Of a stretch of 64,000 nt of DNA, positions 25,287-34,450 are shown in pieces. Where the stretch lies: the NCBI GenBank assembly GCA_910584965.1, contig CAJUDZ010000007.1, positions 66,938 through 130,937 of the forward strand, in the 5' to 3' direction. Source of the stretch: an uncultured Lachnospiraceae bacterium (GTDB lineage Bacteria; Bacillota; Clostridia; Lachnospirales; Lachnospiraceae). The translations under genes and the position numbers were made by a program. Each line of letters begins with the position of its first letter. Position 1 is the stretch's first letter. The notes under the pieces are model-generated. The model made no database searches and was not told where the DNA came from. It saw nothing but the letters and a program-made list of their open reading frames with translations.

Positions 25287-26531
25287 ATGAAAAACGTATT
25301 AATTGTATCGTTTTATTTTCCGCCCCTTAATAGTATTGCAGCAAAGCGTTACGGGACAATGTGTAAATATTTTAGAGAAAACGGATATGAGCCATATATC
25401 CTGACAACTTTAAAAGATAATCGTTTTTTTGGTTCCAAGCATGATTTGAATGTTCCCGTTTCTGAGGACAATATCATCAGAATCGCTGAAAAAAATCCGT
25501 ATAGTGGAATAAAAGTGTATGGGATAGCAAAAATAACGGGGGTGTTTGAAAAATTTAAAGTGGCTTCCAGAGTCATAGAATCGGGAGATTTGTTTTGGTA
25601 TGAGAATATCAAAGAATTACTTGATTTAAAAGTATTAAGCAATATCGATATAGTTGTGGGAACATATGGGCCAATGGGGAATTTATATGCCGCAAAATTT
25701 ATAGCTAAAAAAATAGGATGCCCATACATAGCGGAGTTGAGAGACTTTATTTCCGACTGGAAATGGATGCCAGACGGATATAGGCAAAGCTATATGCTTG
25801 ATCGTATTGTTGAAAGGTCAATATTATCTTCAGCAAGTGGAATTGTGGTAGTTGCACCAGGAGCAAAAAAAATAATTCAGAAAAGATATCCCAAGAAAAG
25901 AATTGCAACAATTTTCAATGGCTGGGATGAATCACGGACAGAAACGGAAGGTAATGCACAGGAAAAATATTTGTATTATGCAGGATCGCTGGATGAACAT
26001 ATATTAGAAGGATTTACTATTTTATTAAGTGCTTTGCGAAAAGTAAATGAAAAGGAACCTGTTAAGTTTATTCTCAGATTAGTCGGTTTTCAAAAAATAA
26101 ATAATGAAGCTAAGAAGATAGTCAGGGAAATGGAGATGGAAGACAGGGTTATGATACTTTCTCCGGCGGCAAGTGATGTGATTAAAGAGGAGAGGGGTAA
26201 AGCATATATCAATGTGGTATTGAATGCAATTCATGAGGAAGAGCAGGAGTGGATGGCCATGATGTGTGGAAAGACTTATGAATATATGAACGAAAAAGCT
26301 CCAATTTTAGCAGTAACGCCCCGAAAGTCTGATCTTGCGCAAGTTTTGTCATACACTCAAAAAGGAATTGGTACTGTTTCAGAAGATGAGATGGTGGATT
26401 TTATATTGCATACTAATGACAAATATATGGGGAATGATAAGGTGATAAAATTCTCCAGAAAGTATCAGGCGGCGAGGTTATGTAAATTTATGGACTGTAT
26501 TCTGAAAAAAAATAGTAAAGGGGTACAATAA
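25287..26531 (+). CDS. Group 1 (GT4-type) glycosyltransferase
   Basis: The protein has 414 residues. The N-terminal acceptor domain begins VLIVSFYFPPLNSIAAKRYG, typical of GT4-like enzymes. PYIAELRDFISDW near 150 and the C-terminal LYYAGSLDEHILEG near 230 follow. TYEYMNEKAPILAVTP near 345 corresponds to the EX7E donor region, with Glu at the start. An in-frame ATG at 25275 lies too close to the GGAAAGG site, so 25287 is chosen. Between it and the preceding gene are 82 bp without a visible terminator. Sugar specificity is unknown. Confidence 0.82.
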   Translation: MKNVLIVSFYFPPLNSIAAKRYGTMCKYFRENGYEPYILTTLKDNRFFGSKHDLNVPVSEDNIIRIAEKNPYSGIKVYGIAKITGVFEKFKVASRVIESGDLFWYENIKELLDLKVLSNIDIVVGTYGPMGNLYAAKFIAKKIGCPYIAELRDFISDWKWMPDGYRQSYMLDRIVERSILSSASGIVVVAPGAKKIIQKRYPKKRIATIFNGWDESRTETEGNAQEKYLYYAGSLDEHILEGFTILLSALRKVNEKEPVKFILRLVGFQKINNEAKKIVREMEMEDRVMILSPAASDVIKEERGKAYINVVLNAIHEEEQEWMAMMCGKTYEYMNEKAPILAVTPRKSDLAQVLSYTQKGIGTVSEDEMVDFILHTNDKYMGNDKVIKFSRKYQAARLCKFMDCILKKNSKGVQ

Positions 26532-26533
26532 TC

Positions 26534-27283
26534 GTGAAATTTACATATGAATCATATTCATCAATGCTTATCAGGTTGAGAGAGAAAGGGTACTCTTTTA
26601 GAGATTATAAGACATGGAAGGAAACGGAACGAACGGTAATTCTTCGGCATGATGTGGATAACAGTTTAGAAAAAGCAGTTCTGCTGTCGGAAGTGGAAAA
26701 GAATATCTGTGGAGGTGGAGCTACATATTTTGTATTATTATCAACGGATTTTTATAATCTGCAATCTAAGAAGTCCCGGGAATATATCAATAGTATTATA
26801 AAGAATGGCGGGAGTATTGGTTTGCACTTCGATGAAACACAATATATGATCCGTGATGATTTGGAAATGAAAGCATACATTCGTAAAGAGATAGAATTGT
26901 TGTCCAATATCATTGATGCCAGCGTTGACGTAGTATCAATGCACAGACCATCGGAGAAAGTTCTGGCTGCCAATATAGAATTTCCTGATCTTATTAATTC
27001 TTATAGTGAGATTTACTTTAAGCAGATGAAATATTTATCCGATTCGAGACGGTTTTGGCGCGAAAATGTGGACGAAATTATTGAATCTGCTGCATATCCG
27101 AGGCTTCATATTTTGACGCATCCGTTCTGGTATATGGAAGGCAGGGAGAAGAACTTGAAGCAGACTTTGGAAGACGCTATATTGTGTGCTTCGCTTGATT
27201 ATTATGACAGGTTAAATGACAATTTTCGTGATTTGAGTAATGAAATAGAAAGAAAGAAGATTGAGAGGATAATATATCGATGA
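26534..27283 (+). CDS. Polysaccharide-deacetylase-like protein
   Basis: The 249-residue protein resembles NodB-fold deacetylases found in glycan clusters: LRHDVDNSLEKA near 36-47 carries the Asp-Asp/His motif, GLHFDETQY near 97 the second histidine, HRPSEKV near 139 and LTHPFWYM near 196. A GTG start is preceded by AAAGGGG. It overlaps the Gfo/Idh gene by 4 bp. Without a signal peptide it probably acts inside the cell on a sugar nucleotide or glycan intermediate. Divergence from the classical TFDDG motif leaves catalytic details open. Confidence 0.7.
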   Translation: MKFTYESYSSMLIRLREKGYSFRDYKTWKETERTVILRHDVDNSLEKAVLLSEVEKNICGGGATYFVLLSTDFYNLQSKKSREYINSIIKNGGSIGLHFDETQYMIRDDLEMKAYIRKEIELLSNIIDASVDVVSMHRPSEKVLAANIEFPDLINSYSEIYFKQMKYLSDSRRFWRENVDEIIESAAYPRLHILTHPFWYMEGREKNLKQTLEDAILCASLDYYDRLNDNFRDLSNEIERKKIERIIYR

Positions 27284-28353
27284 AATACGCATTAATCGGA
27301 TGTGGACGTATATCGCCAAACCATATTGCAGCCGCACAATATAACCATTTAGAAATTGTTGCCATTTGTGATATTGTAGAGCATAATACGAAAGATAAAA
27401 TCTTAAAATTTAAGTTACCCAAATCGGTTAAATGCTATACTGATTATCGTGAGATGCTGAAAAAAGAAAAGCCCGAATTAGTTGCAATAGCAACTGAAAG
27501 CGGAAAACATGCGCAGATTGCGTTAGACTGCATGGCATTGGGACATGCTCATATCATTATTGAAAAACCGATTGCTTTATCATTGGAAGATGCAGATAAA
27601 ATTATTGCTATGTCGGAAAAAATAGGAGTAAAGGTGTGCGCATGCCATCAAAACCGTTTTAATAAGTCCATTCAGAAAATCAGAGAAGCTATTGAGATGG
27701 AGCGATTTGGTAAAATGCTGCATGGAACTGCTCATATCAGATGGGCAAGAGATTATGAATATTATTCGCGTGCTAAGTGGCGCGGTACCTGGGAGCAGGA
27801 CGGTGGCGCACTGATGAACCAATGTATTCATAATATTGACTTGCTTAGATGGATGATGGGGGACGAGATCGAATCTGTCGTCGGAATGACAGATCGTTTG
27901 AAGCATGATTACATTGAGGCAGAGGACTTAGGAATAGCATTAATTAAGTTTAAAAATGGTTCTTATGGAATTGTAGAAGGAACGACTAATGTATATCCCA
28001 AAAATTTGGAAGAAACATTATACTTATTTGGCGAAAAAGGTACTGTAAAAGCAGGAGGAACATCTGTAAATATAATAGAAGAATGGAGTTTTACGGATAT
28101 GTTGGATGATCCGGATGAGGTAAAGCGGCAATTTCATGAAAATCCTCCTAATGTATATGGATATGGACATGCACCACTATATGAAGATGTGATACAGGCG
28201 ATTAATGAGGACAGAAAGCCATACATAGATGCCGAAGCAGGTAAAAGGGCCTTAGAGCTGGTACTTGCAATTTATAAATCTGCCGCAGAAAAAAATATTA
28301 TACAGCTGCCGCTTGATAAATGTGCATCAATGGATTTTAAAGGGAGATTTTAA
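27280..28353 (+). CDS. Gfo/Idh/MocA oxidoreductase, WbpB/WlbA-like
   Basis: The 357-residue enzyme has an NAD-binding N-terminus (ALIGCGRISPNHIAAA, 3-18), IIEKPIALS near 92 with the conserved Lys, and GGALMNQCIHNIDLLRWMMG near 172 with the catalytic-region His. WbpB/WlbA oxidises C3 of UDP-GlcNAc-uronic acid so that an aminotransferase can add a 3-amino group. A WbpE-like aminotransferase lies 3.7 kb downstream, supporting this pairing. No WbpA-type 6-dehydrogenase is in the window, so the substrate may differ. It overlaps the deacetylase gene by 4 bp. Confidence 0.82.
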   Translation: MKYALIGCGRISPNHIAAAQYNHLEIVAICDIVEHNTKDKILKFKLPKSVKCYTDYREMLKKEKPELVAIATESGKHAQIALDCMALGHAHIIIEKPIALSLEDADKIIAMSEKIGVKVCACHQNRFNKSIQKIREAIEMERFGKMLHGTAHIRWARDYEYYSRAKWRGTWEQDGGALMNQCIHNIDLLRWMMGDEIESVVGMTDRLKHDYIEAEDLGIALIKFKNGSYGIVEGTTNVYPKNLEETLYLFGEKGTVKAGGTSVNIIEEWSFTDMLDDPDEVKRQFHENPPNVYGYGHAPLYEDVIQAINEDRKPYIDAEAGKRALELVLAIYKSAAEKNIIQLPLDKCASMDFKGRF

Positions 28354-28399
28354 TGTTATAGGAGAAACAGAAGTTGATATTTTAGGAGAAAAATAAGAT

Positions 28400-29119
28400 A
28401 TGATTTGTGCAATACATCAGCCCAATTTTTTTCCATGGCTGGGATATTTTGATAAGCTTTCAAGAGTAGATGCTTTTGTGTTATTAAATCAGGTTGATTA
28501 CGAGAAAAGTGGTCATTCCATGCAATGTTATACCAATAGAGTCGGGATATTGAAAAATGGAAAATCATCATGGATTCATTGTCCGGTGGTGCGTGAACAT
28601 GGAGCACAATCTATTTGTGATGTAAGGATAAATAATAAGACAGATTGGCGAAATGAATTAAAGAATACTCTCAGAGAGTGCTATAAATCAGCGGCATATT
28701 ATAATGATGTAGCGGAGTATATTTTTTCGTTAATTAGTTTTGAGACGAATTATTTGTCAGAGTATAATATTCATATTATAGAGGAATTGGTCAAGCATCT
28801 CGATTTAAAAGCCAAGCTGTTCAGACAAGATCAGTTCCAAACGACTTTACATTCAACCGAGCTGCTTATTGAGTTGGTTAAAGCTGTTGATTGTGATTGT
28901 TATTTATTTGGCGGCGGCGGTACAAAATATCAGCAAGATGAATTGTTTGAGAAACAGGGAATAAAATTGATTGGCCAAAACTTTCAATTTCCGCATTATG
29001 AACAGGTTTCACAGCCGTTTGTGCCAGGGGTATCCATTTTGGATACATTATTCAATTGTGGGTTTGACGGAACAAAATATATTCTTAATGCGAATAAACA
29101 GCAGTTAAAGACACAGTAA
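28400..29119 (+). CDS. WbqC-like family protein
   Basis: This 239-residue protein starts AIHQPNFFPWLGYFDKL, the defining motif of the WbqC-like family. A Gly-rich LFGGGGTKYQQDELF occurs near residue 172. WbqC-like proteins sit in O-antigen and modified amino-sugar clusters and have been linked to acyl or aminoacyl decoration, but the chemistry is poorly defined. Its stop codon is followed directly by the next ATG. The neighbours (WbpB-like, formyltransferase, FemAB/GNAT) fit an acylamino-sugar pathway. Confidence 0.82.
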   Translation: MICAIHQPNFFPWLGYFDKLSRVDAFVLLNQVDYEKSGHSMQCYTNRVGILKNGKSSWIHCPVVREHGAQSICDVRINNKTDWRNELKNTLRECYKSAAYYNDVAEYIFSLISFETNYLSEYNIHIIEELVKHLDLKAKLFRQDQFQTTLHSTELLIELVKAVDCDCYLFGGGGTKYQQDELFEKQGIKLIGQNFQFPHYEQVSQPFVPGVSILDTLFNCGFDGTKYILNANKQQLKTQ

Positions 29120-30094
29120 ATGAATTGCGATAATAAATACAATATTAAGGAAGCGGAAGATATGTGGTCTGAATTTGATGAAAAATTAAAGGAATTATTT
29201 GAATTTACAAACGGCAAGAAAATAGTGATATGGGGATATAAAAGAAGCGGCTGGTTCCTGGAGCATATTTTTAAAAGAGAACATAAACAGATAGAGTATA
29301 TTATTGATGACGGAACAGGCATAATGCCCAAAGTAAATATTTACAGATCATTTATAGTAAGAAATATGGATAGAGATACGCATGCGGTTCTGCTTACTTT
29401 TAGATATGATCAGAAGGTGACTGATTTTCTGGCAGAATGTGGATATGAGGAAGGCAAACATTATATATATGTGAAAGAAATTTTTTTTAAAAATGAAATG
29501 CAGAGACAGCTGTCCTACTATAATTGGCTTGAATATCAATATGATCTTGACATTTCCGCTCCCCGAATGAATGCGGATATACAGCTGGCCCATTCAGACT
29601 GTCTGCATTATTCGACGGGTATAGATTATGCGTTAATGGATGTTTTGGATAATTTTGCTTTTTCCAAAAATGATGCGGTTTTTGATTTTGGATGTGGAAA
29701 AGGGGGCGCATTATTATTATTTAACAGGTCAGGGGTAGAAAAAATTGGTGGAGCGGAATTTGATACAGGCCTGTATAATATTGCTGTATCTAATTTTCAT
29801 AAATTAAATTTGTGTTCGAGCGGATTGCTCAATCAGGATGCCGGGTTACTGACAGAGGAATTGGATGAATATAATTATTTCTTTATGTATAATCCCTTTC
29901 AGGGCAAAACCTTTCAGGATGTAATATATAATATAGAAAAAAGCTATGATAGGAATAAGCGTAGAATAACGCTTATATATTCCGGACCATATTGCCATAA
30001 TATGGTGCTGGAGAACCAGCTGTTTAAATTATCGAAAGAAATATATACTGATTATTCTGTACGGTATGTATATATTTATACAATTAGTGTGTAA
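29120..30094 (+). CDS. Rossmann-like module fused to a SAM methyltransferase domain
   Basis: The protein has 324 residues. Residues 32-120 form a small nucleotide-binding-like module starting KKIVIWGYKRSGWFLEHIF, seen in nine other proteins of this island. The C-terminal part has a class I methyltransferase motif, VFDFGCGKGGALLLF near 187, with GGAEFD as the following acidic strand. The ATG directly follows the WbqC stop. It likely methylates a sugar hydroxyl or amine. The role of the N-terminal module is unknown; it may bind a nucleotide sugar or act as a docking domain. Confidence 0.75.
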   Translation: MNCDNKYNIKEAEDMWSEFDEKLKELFEFTNGKKIVIWGYKRSGWFLEHIFKREHKQIEYIIDDGTGIMPKVNIYRSFIVRNMDRDTHAVLLTFRYDQKVTDFLAECGYEEGKHYIYVKEIFFKNEMQRQLSYYNWLEYQYDLDISAPRMNADIQLAHSDCLHYSTGIDYALMDVLDNFAFSKNDAVFDFGCGKGGALLLFNRSGVEKIGGAEFDTGLYNIAVSNFHKLNLCSSGLLNQDAGLLTEELDEYNYFFMYNPFQGKTFQDVIYNIEKSYDRNKRRITLIYSGPYCHNMVLENQLFKLSKEIYTDYSVRYVYIYTISV

Positions 30095-30180
30095 AAGACG
30101 TCTTAATATTGACTTGTTATCGTATGGCTGTCAGTTGACCAATAATCTATAATAGATTTGAAAGGAAGGTATCGTTCAAA

Positions 30181-30933
30181 ATGAATATTTTATACTTTAC
30201 AAAAAGCAAAAAGTATACATGCAAAGCATTGGAATATATGCTCAAAAAGCATACGGTTGTTGGAGTGGTCTGCAAAACCAGGCAGATAATGCTTGGCACG
30301 GAAATGGAAAAGATATGTAAAGAGAATGGAATAGAAGTATTTGATAACAAGGAGCTTTACCGTCGAATAGAAGAAAATAGTATGCCTGATATAGATTTGG
30401 CGATTTCAAATACATTTGGAAGATTAATCAAACCTTCTTTTATAGATTATGTAAATGGAAACTGTATTAATTTGCATGGAGCGATTTTGCCGGATTACAA
30501 AGGTTTGTTTACATATAATCATGGGCTTATGAATGAAGAAAAACAGTGGGGCGTAACAGCTCATTATGTGAATGAGAAATTTGATGAAGGGGAAATTATT
30601 GATATTAGGAAATTTTCTATGGATTCAAAAACGATATCGGTACAACGATTAGAAGAAGAAACGCAAAAAAAGGCGTATGAATTGACGATTGACTTACTTG
30701 AACGGTGGAGCACAGAGGGTAGATTACCGTCATATCCACAACCTTTAGGCGGTAAATATTATAGTAAAGAGGATTTTGAAACGGCTAAGAAAATATTATC
30801 AACGGATTCTTCGGACGAAGTAATAAAAAAGATACATGCTTTTTGGTGTCCGCCTTATGAAGGGGCTTATATAGAAATTGACGGAGTTCATTTTCAATTA
30901 CTTTCACCGGAGGGGAATTTTGATGACAAATAA
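30181..30933 (+). CDS. Formyltransferase-family enzyme (sugar N-formyltransferase-like), canonical triad
   Basis: The 250-residue protein has the full formyltransferase triad: Asn97 and His99 in INLHGAILPDYKG, and Asp135 in KFDEGEII after GVTAHYV. This matches N10-formyl-tetrahydrofolate-dependent sugar N-formyltransferases. The C-terminal 60 residues form a small accessory domain. It overlaps the FemAB/GNAT gene by 11 bp and lies between WbpB-like and WbpE-like genes. A 3-amino group created by that pair is the plausible acceptor. It would then replace the WbpD acetyltransferase, which is missing here. Confidence 0.82.
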   Translation: MNILYFTKSKKYTCKALEYMLKKHTVVGVVCKTRQIMLGTEMEKICKENGIEVFDNKELYRRIEENSMPDIDLAISNTFGRLIKPSFIDYVNGNCINLHGAILPDYKGLFTYNHGLMNEEKQWGVTAHYVNEKFDEGEIIDIRKFSMDSKTISVQRLEEETQKKAYELTIDLLERWSTEGRLPSYPQPLGGKYYSKEDFETAKKILSTDSSDEVIKKIHAFWCPPYEGAYIEIDGVHFQLLSPEGNFDDK

Positions 30934-31894
30934 AGAAAAATATATACAGTTTTGCGAAAGTGTATATGTACCTGTCTATTCTAAGGCTTGGTGGCTTGAC
31001 GTGGTGTGTCAACCGGAAAATTGGGATGTCTGGCTGTATGAAAAGAATCAGGATATTTTAGCGGCAATGCCATATTATATCGAAATGAGAGGAAACTATA
31101 AATATATTACAAAACCGCCATTAACGCAAAATAACGGTATTATATTTAAAATATATGAAAAGACCAAGATAGAAACGAAGGCAAAATTTCAAGAACATGT
31201 AATTGATGAAGCGAACGAATTTATTGAATCATTAGCATTGGATGTTTATGAACAACAATATCATTACAGTTTTAATAATTGGCTTCCATTCTTCTGGAAT
31301 CATTATACTGCAATTACAAGGTATACATATGTATTAGAAGATACGTCTGATTTAGAAGCATTATGGAATGGAATATCATCCAATTATAGAAAAAATATTA
31401 AAAAAGGATATAAAAATGCAAGGGTATGTATAGGATATGATATGGATGAGTTTTGGGAGCAGCATAAAAAAGTTTTTATGAAGCAAGGCTTAGAGTGCCC
31501 CTTTTCTTATGATTTATGGGCCCATTTATATGCGGCATGTAAAGAAAATGATTGTGGAAGGATTTTATATGCGAAAGATGACAGCAATAATATTTTAAGT
31601 ATTCTATTTCTGGTTTGGGATGAGCAGTCCGTATATCACTTATTGGGAGGGAATATGCCGGAATATCAACATTTGCAAACATATGAAATGCTGACATGGG
31701 AAGGGATTAAATTCGCATCGCAAAAATGTTTGAAATATGATTTTGAAGGTTCCGTTATTAAGAGAATATCTAAATCTATGCGGCAGTTTGGAGGGATTCC
31801 CATGCCATATTTCCGGATACGTAAAGTTTTTAATCCGCAAATAATGCGGGAGGAAACTGAAAATCAAATATTCATATTGAAAGGGGAAAAATAA
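30923..31894 (+). CDS. FemAB/GNAT-type acyltransferase
   Basis: The 323-residue protein has two GNAT-like lobes typical of the FemAB/Acetyltransf_6 group. ISSNYRKNIKKGYKNARV near 152-170 is the conserved basic substrate segment, and SIKFASQK/CLKYDFEGSVIKRISKSMRQFGG near 275-300 matches the C-terminal signature (YDFEGS, FGG). ATG 30923 has GGAGGGG upstream. FemAB relatives add amino acids from tRNA or acyl groups from CoA. Here it probably acylates an amino sugar, alongside the formyltransferase it overlaps. Confidence 0.75.
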   Translation: MTNKEKYIQFCESVYVPVYSKAWWLDVVCQPENWDVWLYEKNQDILAAMPYYIEMRGNYKYITKPPLTQNNGIIFKIYEKTKIETKAKFQEHVIDEANEFIESLALDVYEQQYHYSFNNWLPFFWNHYTAITRYTYVLEDTSDLEALWNGISSNYRKNIKKGYKNARVCIGYDMDEFWEQHKKVFMKQGLECPFSYDLWAHLYAACKENDCGRILYAKDDSNNILSILFLVWDEQSVYHLLGGNMPEYQHLQTYEMLTWEGIKFASQKCLKYDFEGSVIKRISKSMRQFGGIPMPYFRIRKVFNPQIMREETENQIFILKGEK

Positions 31895-32058
31895 CATTTA
31901 TTTTTATGAATTTCTTATTGGTTGCGGTAAGGAGAACGTATGATGGAATGTAAATACAGCTGTGGTATGACAAAGCATTTTCGCAGCAGCTTTAACACAG
32001 ACAGGATCAGATACTATGTTGGGTAGAAACAGAGAACATAAGACGGGAGCGATAATTG

Positions 32059-33174
32059 ATGGAATTTCGTGACTTAAAACGGCAATATCAGATACATAGA
32101 AACGAAATTGATACAGCAATACAGGCTGTACTGAATCGGGCCGACTTTATCGGCGGCGGCCAGGTAGCCGAGTTGGAGCAAAAACTTGCGGAGTATGTAG
32201 GAATAAAGCATTGTATTGCCTGCGCGAATGGAACTGACGCATTACAGCTTGCCCTTATGACATGGAAAGTTGGGAAGGGGGATGCGGTTTTTGTTCCGGA
32301 TTTTACTTTCTTTTCCAGTGGAGAAGTAGTTCCGTTAGTGGGCGCTGTTCCCGTTTTTGTAGATATAGAAGAAGATACTTATAATATTAGCGCAGAAAGT
32401 CTGGAGCGGACAATTCAGCATATATTACAGGAATCGGATTTAAAGCCACGAGTAGTAGTAGCAGTAGATTTATTTGGACAACCAGCGGATTTTGAACAAA
32501 TCAGAAAAATCGCCAATAAATATAATTTGTATATACTGGAAGATGCGGCGCAGGGATTTGGCGGCAGAATTGCAGAAAAAAAGGCATGTAGTTTTGGAAA
32601 TATTGCGACTACTTCTTTTTTTCCTGCGAAACCATTGGGCTGCTATGGTGATGGCGGCGCTGTTTTTACCGATAATGATGAATGGGCAGAGCTGCTTCGG
32701 TCGTATCGCGTACATGGAAAAGGAAAAGATAAGTATGACAATGTGCGGATTGGCCTAAATTCCCGTTTGGATACTTTGCAGGCGGCCGTATTATTGGAAA
32801 AACTGAAATTTTTTGACGAGGAAGTTGAAAAATGTAATCAGATAGCGGCAGCATATACAGAACAGTTACATAATATTGTAAAAGTACCGACAATAAGACC
32901 TGAAATGACTTCAAGCTGGGCACAGTATACGATACGTTTCCGGAACAGTGAGGAACGTGAGCGGGCCATTCGAATTTTGAAAGAGAGCTTTATTCCATCG
33001 GCGGTTTATTATAAAAAGCCAATGCATTTACAGGAGGCATTTAAATCATATCAATTCAAGGGGTTAGATTATACTGTCACGGAAAGTATATGCGAACGCT
33101 GTCTTTCCGTACCAATGCATGCTTATTTGGATATGGGTGAAGTACAACATATTATAGAAAATTTGCAGAAGTAA
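32059..33174 (+). CDS. DegT/DnrJ/EryC1 aminotransferase, WbpE-like
   Basis: The 371-residue enzyme has the sugar aminotransferase pattern: ACANGTDALQLAL near 54-66, EDAAQGFGG near 162, and Lys191 in FFPAKPLGCYGDGGA as the PLP lysine. SRLDTLQAAVL near 235 is also conserved. The pattern resembles WbpE, which forms UDP-2,3-diamino uronic acids after WbpB, more than LegC. ATG 32059 follows GGGAG by ten bases; a TTG three bases earlier is less likely. The 164 bp before it contain no gene. It might also serve the legionaminic route, which lacks an obvious LegC. Confidence 0.85.
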   Translation: MEFRDLKRQYQIHRNEIDTAIQAVLNRADFIGGGQVAELEQKLAEYVGIKHCIACANGTDALQLALMTWKVGKGDAVFVPDFTFFSSGEVVPLVGAVPVFVDIEEDTYNISAESLERTIQHILQESDLKPRVVVAVDLFGQPADFEQIRKIANKYNLYILEDAAQGFGGRIAEKKACSFGNIATTSFFPAKPLGCYGDGGAVFTDNDEWAELLRSYRVHGKGKDKYDNVRIGLNSRLDTLQAAVLLEKLKFFDEEVEKCNQIAAAYTEQLHNIVKVPTIRPEMTSSWAQYTIRFRNSEERERAIRILKESFIPSAVYYKKPMHLQEAFKSYQFKGLDYTVTESICERCLSVPMHAYLDMGEVQHIIENLQK

Positions 33175-33214
33175 GGAACAGAAGGCGATATCAAAAACAT
33201 GAGAAGGTGGAGCA

Positions 33215-34423
33215 TTGAAGAAAATATATTTATGGGGAGCAGGCTTTTGGGCGGATTATGTTTATCAAAAGATTAATCGGCGGGATTTTGAAATACTTGG
33301 AATGATTGATAGTGATATTAACAGACAGAATACAGAGTGGAAAGACGGGATCATTATTTATACTCCGCAACGCTTGATTTTGGATTTCTTTGATTATCTT
33401 CTGATTACGCCCCAAAAGTATGGAGGGATACGGAAACAATGCTTAGAAATGCAGATACCAGAGGAAAAAATACTTGTATACTGGAGAGATGAAGAGTACC
33501 AGGGTGTGATTGAAAACCGTTCATATTATATTGATTTTCTGGAAAAAGAAAATCAAAAATATTTACGCCGATTAGAAAATGCTCCATTTGAATATGGTAT
33601 GGAACAAATACCTGTTATCAAATCATCGGTGGAATTATTAAAATATATTTTAAATGCAAATGCGTCTTTGAGCCGATTTGGCGATGGTGAATTTGAGCTT
33701 ATGTCGGAACGCCCCAGACCCTGGTTTCAGAAGGTTGATAAACAATTAGCTGACAGACTAAAAGAGATTATTCATGCAGACGTAAAGGAAAATATTGTAA
33801 TTGCAATCGCAGATGATTTTGGATGTTTGGAAAAATATACGGAAAAAGCTGCCGACGGGATTCGTGCATATATGACGAAGCACACAAGAGCAGACATAAT
33901 GAAGTTTATAGATCTGAAACGTGAGTACTATGATGCTTATGTCACGAGACCTTATATGATTTACAAAAATAAGAAAAATGCGGCAGAAATTTTCTCATTG
34001 TTTAAAAAAATATGGAGAAATAGAAATGTGATTCTTGTAGAAGGAAAATATGCAAGAATAGGAGCAGAAAATGATCTGTTTGCGGATGCGTTGAGCGTGC
34101 GGAGAATATTATGTCCGCAAAAGAATGCGTGGAATAGATATGAAGAAATTTTGCAATGTGTGAAAATGGCTATAAAGTCAGGGGATTTGGTTTGTGTTTC
34201 GCTGGGGCCGACAGCGACAATCATGGCTTATGATCTTTCGCAAATGGGATTCCAGACACTAGATATAGGTCAGCTTGACAATGAATATGAATGGTGTATG
34301 CGAAGTGCAGAAGAGAGAATCGCTGTTCCATATAAAATGACAGCCGAGGTGAACAATTCAGGTATTGATGATTTACCGGTATATTCTGAATATTATGCGC
34401 AGATTATTGGTGAAATAGTTTAG
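33215..34423 (+). CDS. GT-D (SP_1767/DUF1792-type) glycosyltransferase with N-terminal Rossmann-like module
   Basis: The protein has 402 residues. Residues 1-95 form the shared module (KKIYLWGAGFWADYVY). From about 140 lies a GT-D domain with LSRFGDGEFELM near 151-162, the diagnostic Asp-Gly-Glu motif, and later VSLGPTATIMAYDL near 330. GT-D enzymes such as DGT1 extend glycans on serine-rich repeat proteins in streptococci, so the type is associated with protein glycosylation. A TTG start with AAGGTGG four bases upstream is used. The donor is unknown. Confidence 0.82.
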   Translation: MKKIYLWGAGFWADYVYQKINRRDFEILGMIDSDINRQNTEWKDGIIIYTPQRLILDFFDYLLITPQKYGGIRKQCLEMQIPEEKILVYWRDEEYQGVIENRSYYIDFLEKENQKYLRRLENAPFEYGMEQIPVIKSSVELLKYILNANASLSRFGDGEFELMSERPRPWFQKVDKQLADRLKEIIHADVKENIVIAIADDFGCLEKYTEKAADGIRAYMTKHTRADIMKFIDLKREYYDAYVTRPYMIYKNKKNAAEIFSLFKKIWRNRNVILVEGKYARIGAENDLFADALSVRRILCPQKNAWNRYEEILQCVKMAIKSGDLVCVSLGPTATIMAYDLSQMGFQTLDIGQLDNEYEWCMRSAEERIAVPYKMTAEVNNSGIDDLPVYSEYYAQIIGEIV

Positions 34424-34450
34424 CCTTATTAAAGGAAGGGATATATTTGG

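Noticed and set aside
32059..33174. LegC aminotransferase
   Set aside because: Start and conserved blocks follow the WbpE type (NG-TDALQLAL, FFPAKPLGCYGDGGA), and the WbpB-like partner is close; LegC use is possible but not supported by sequence.
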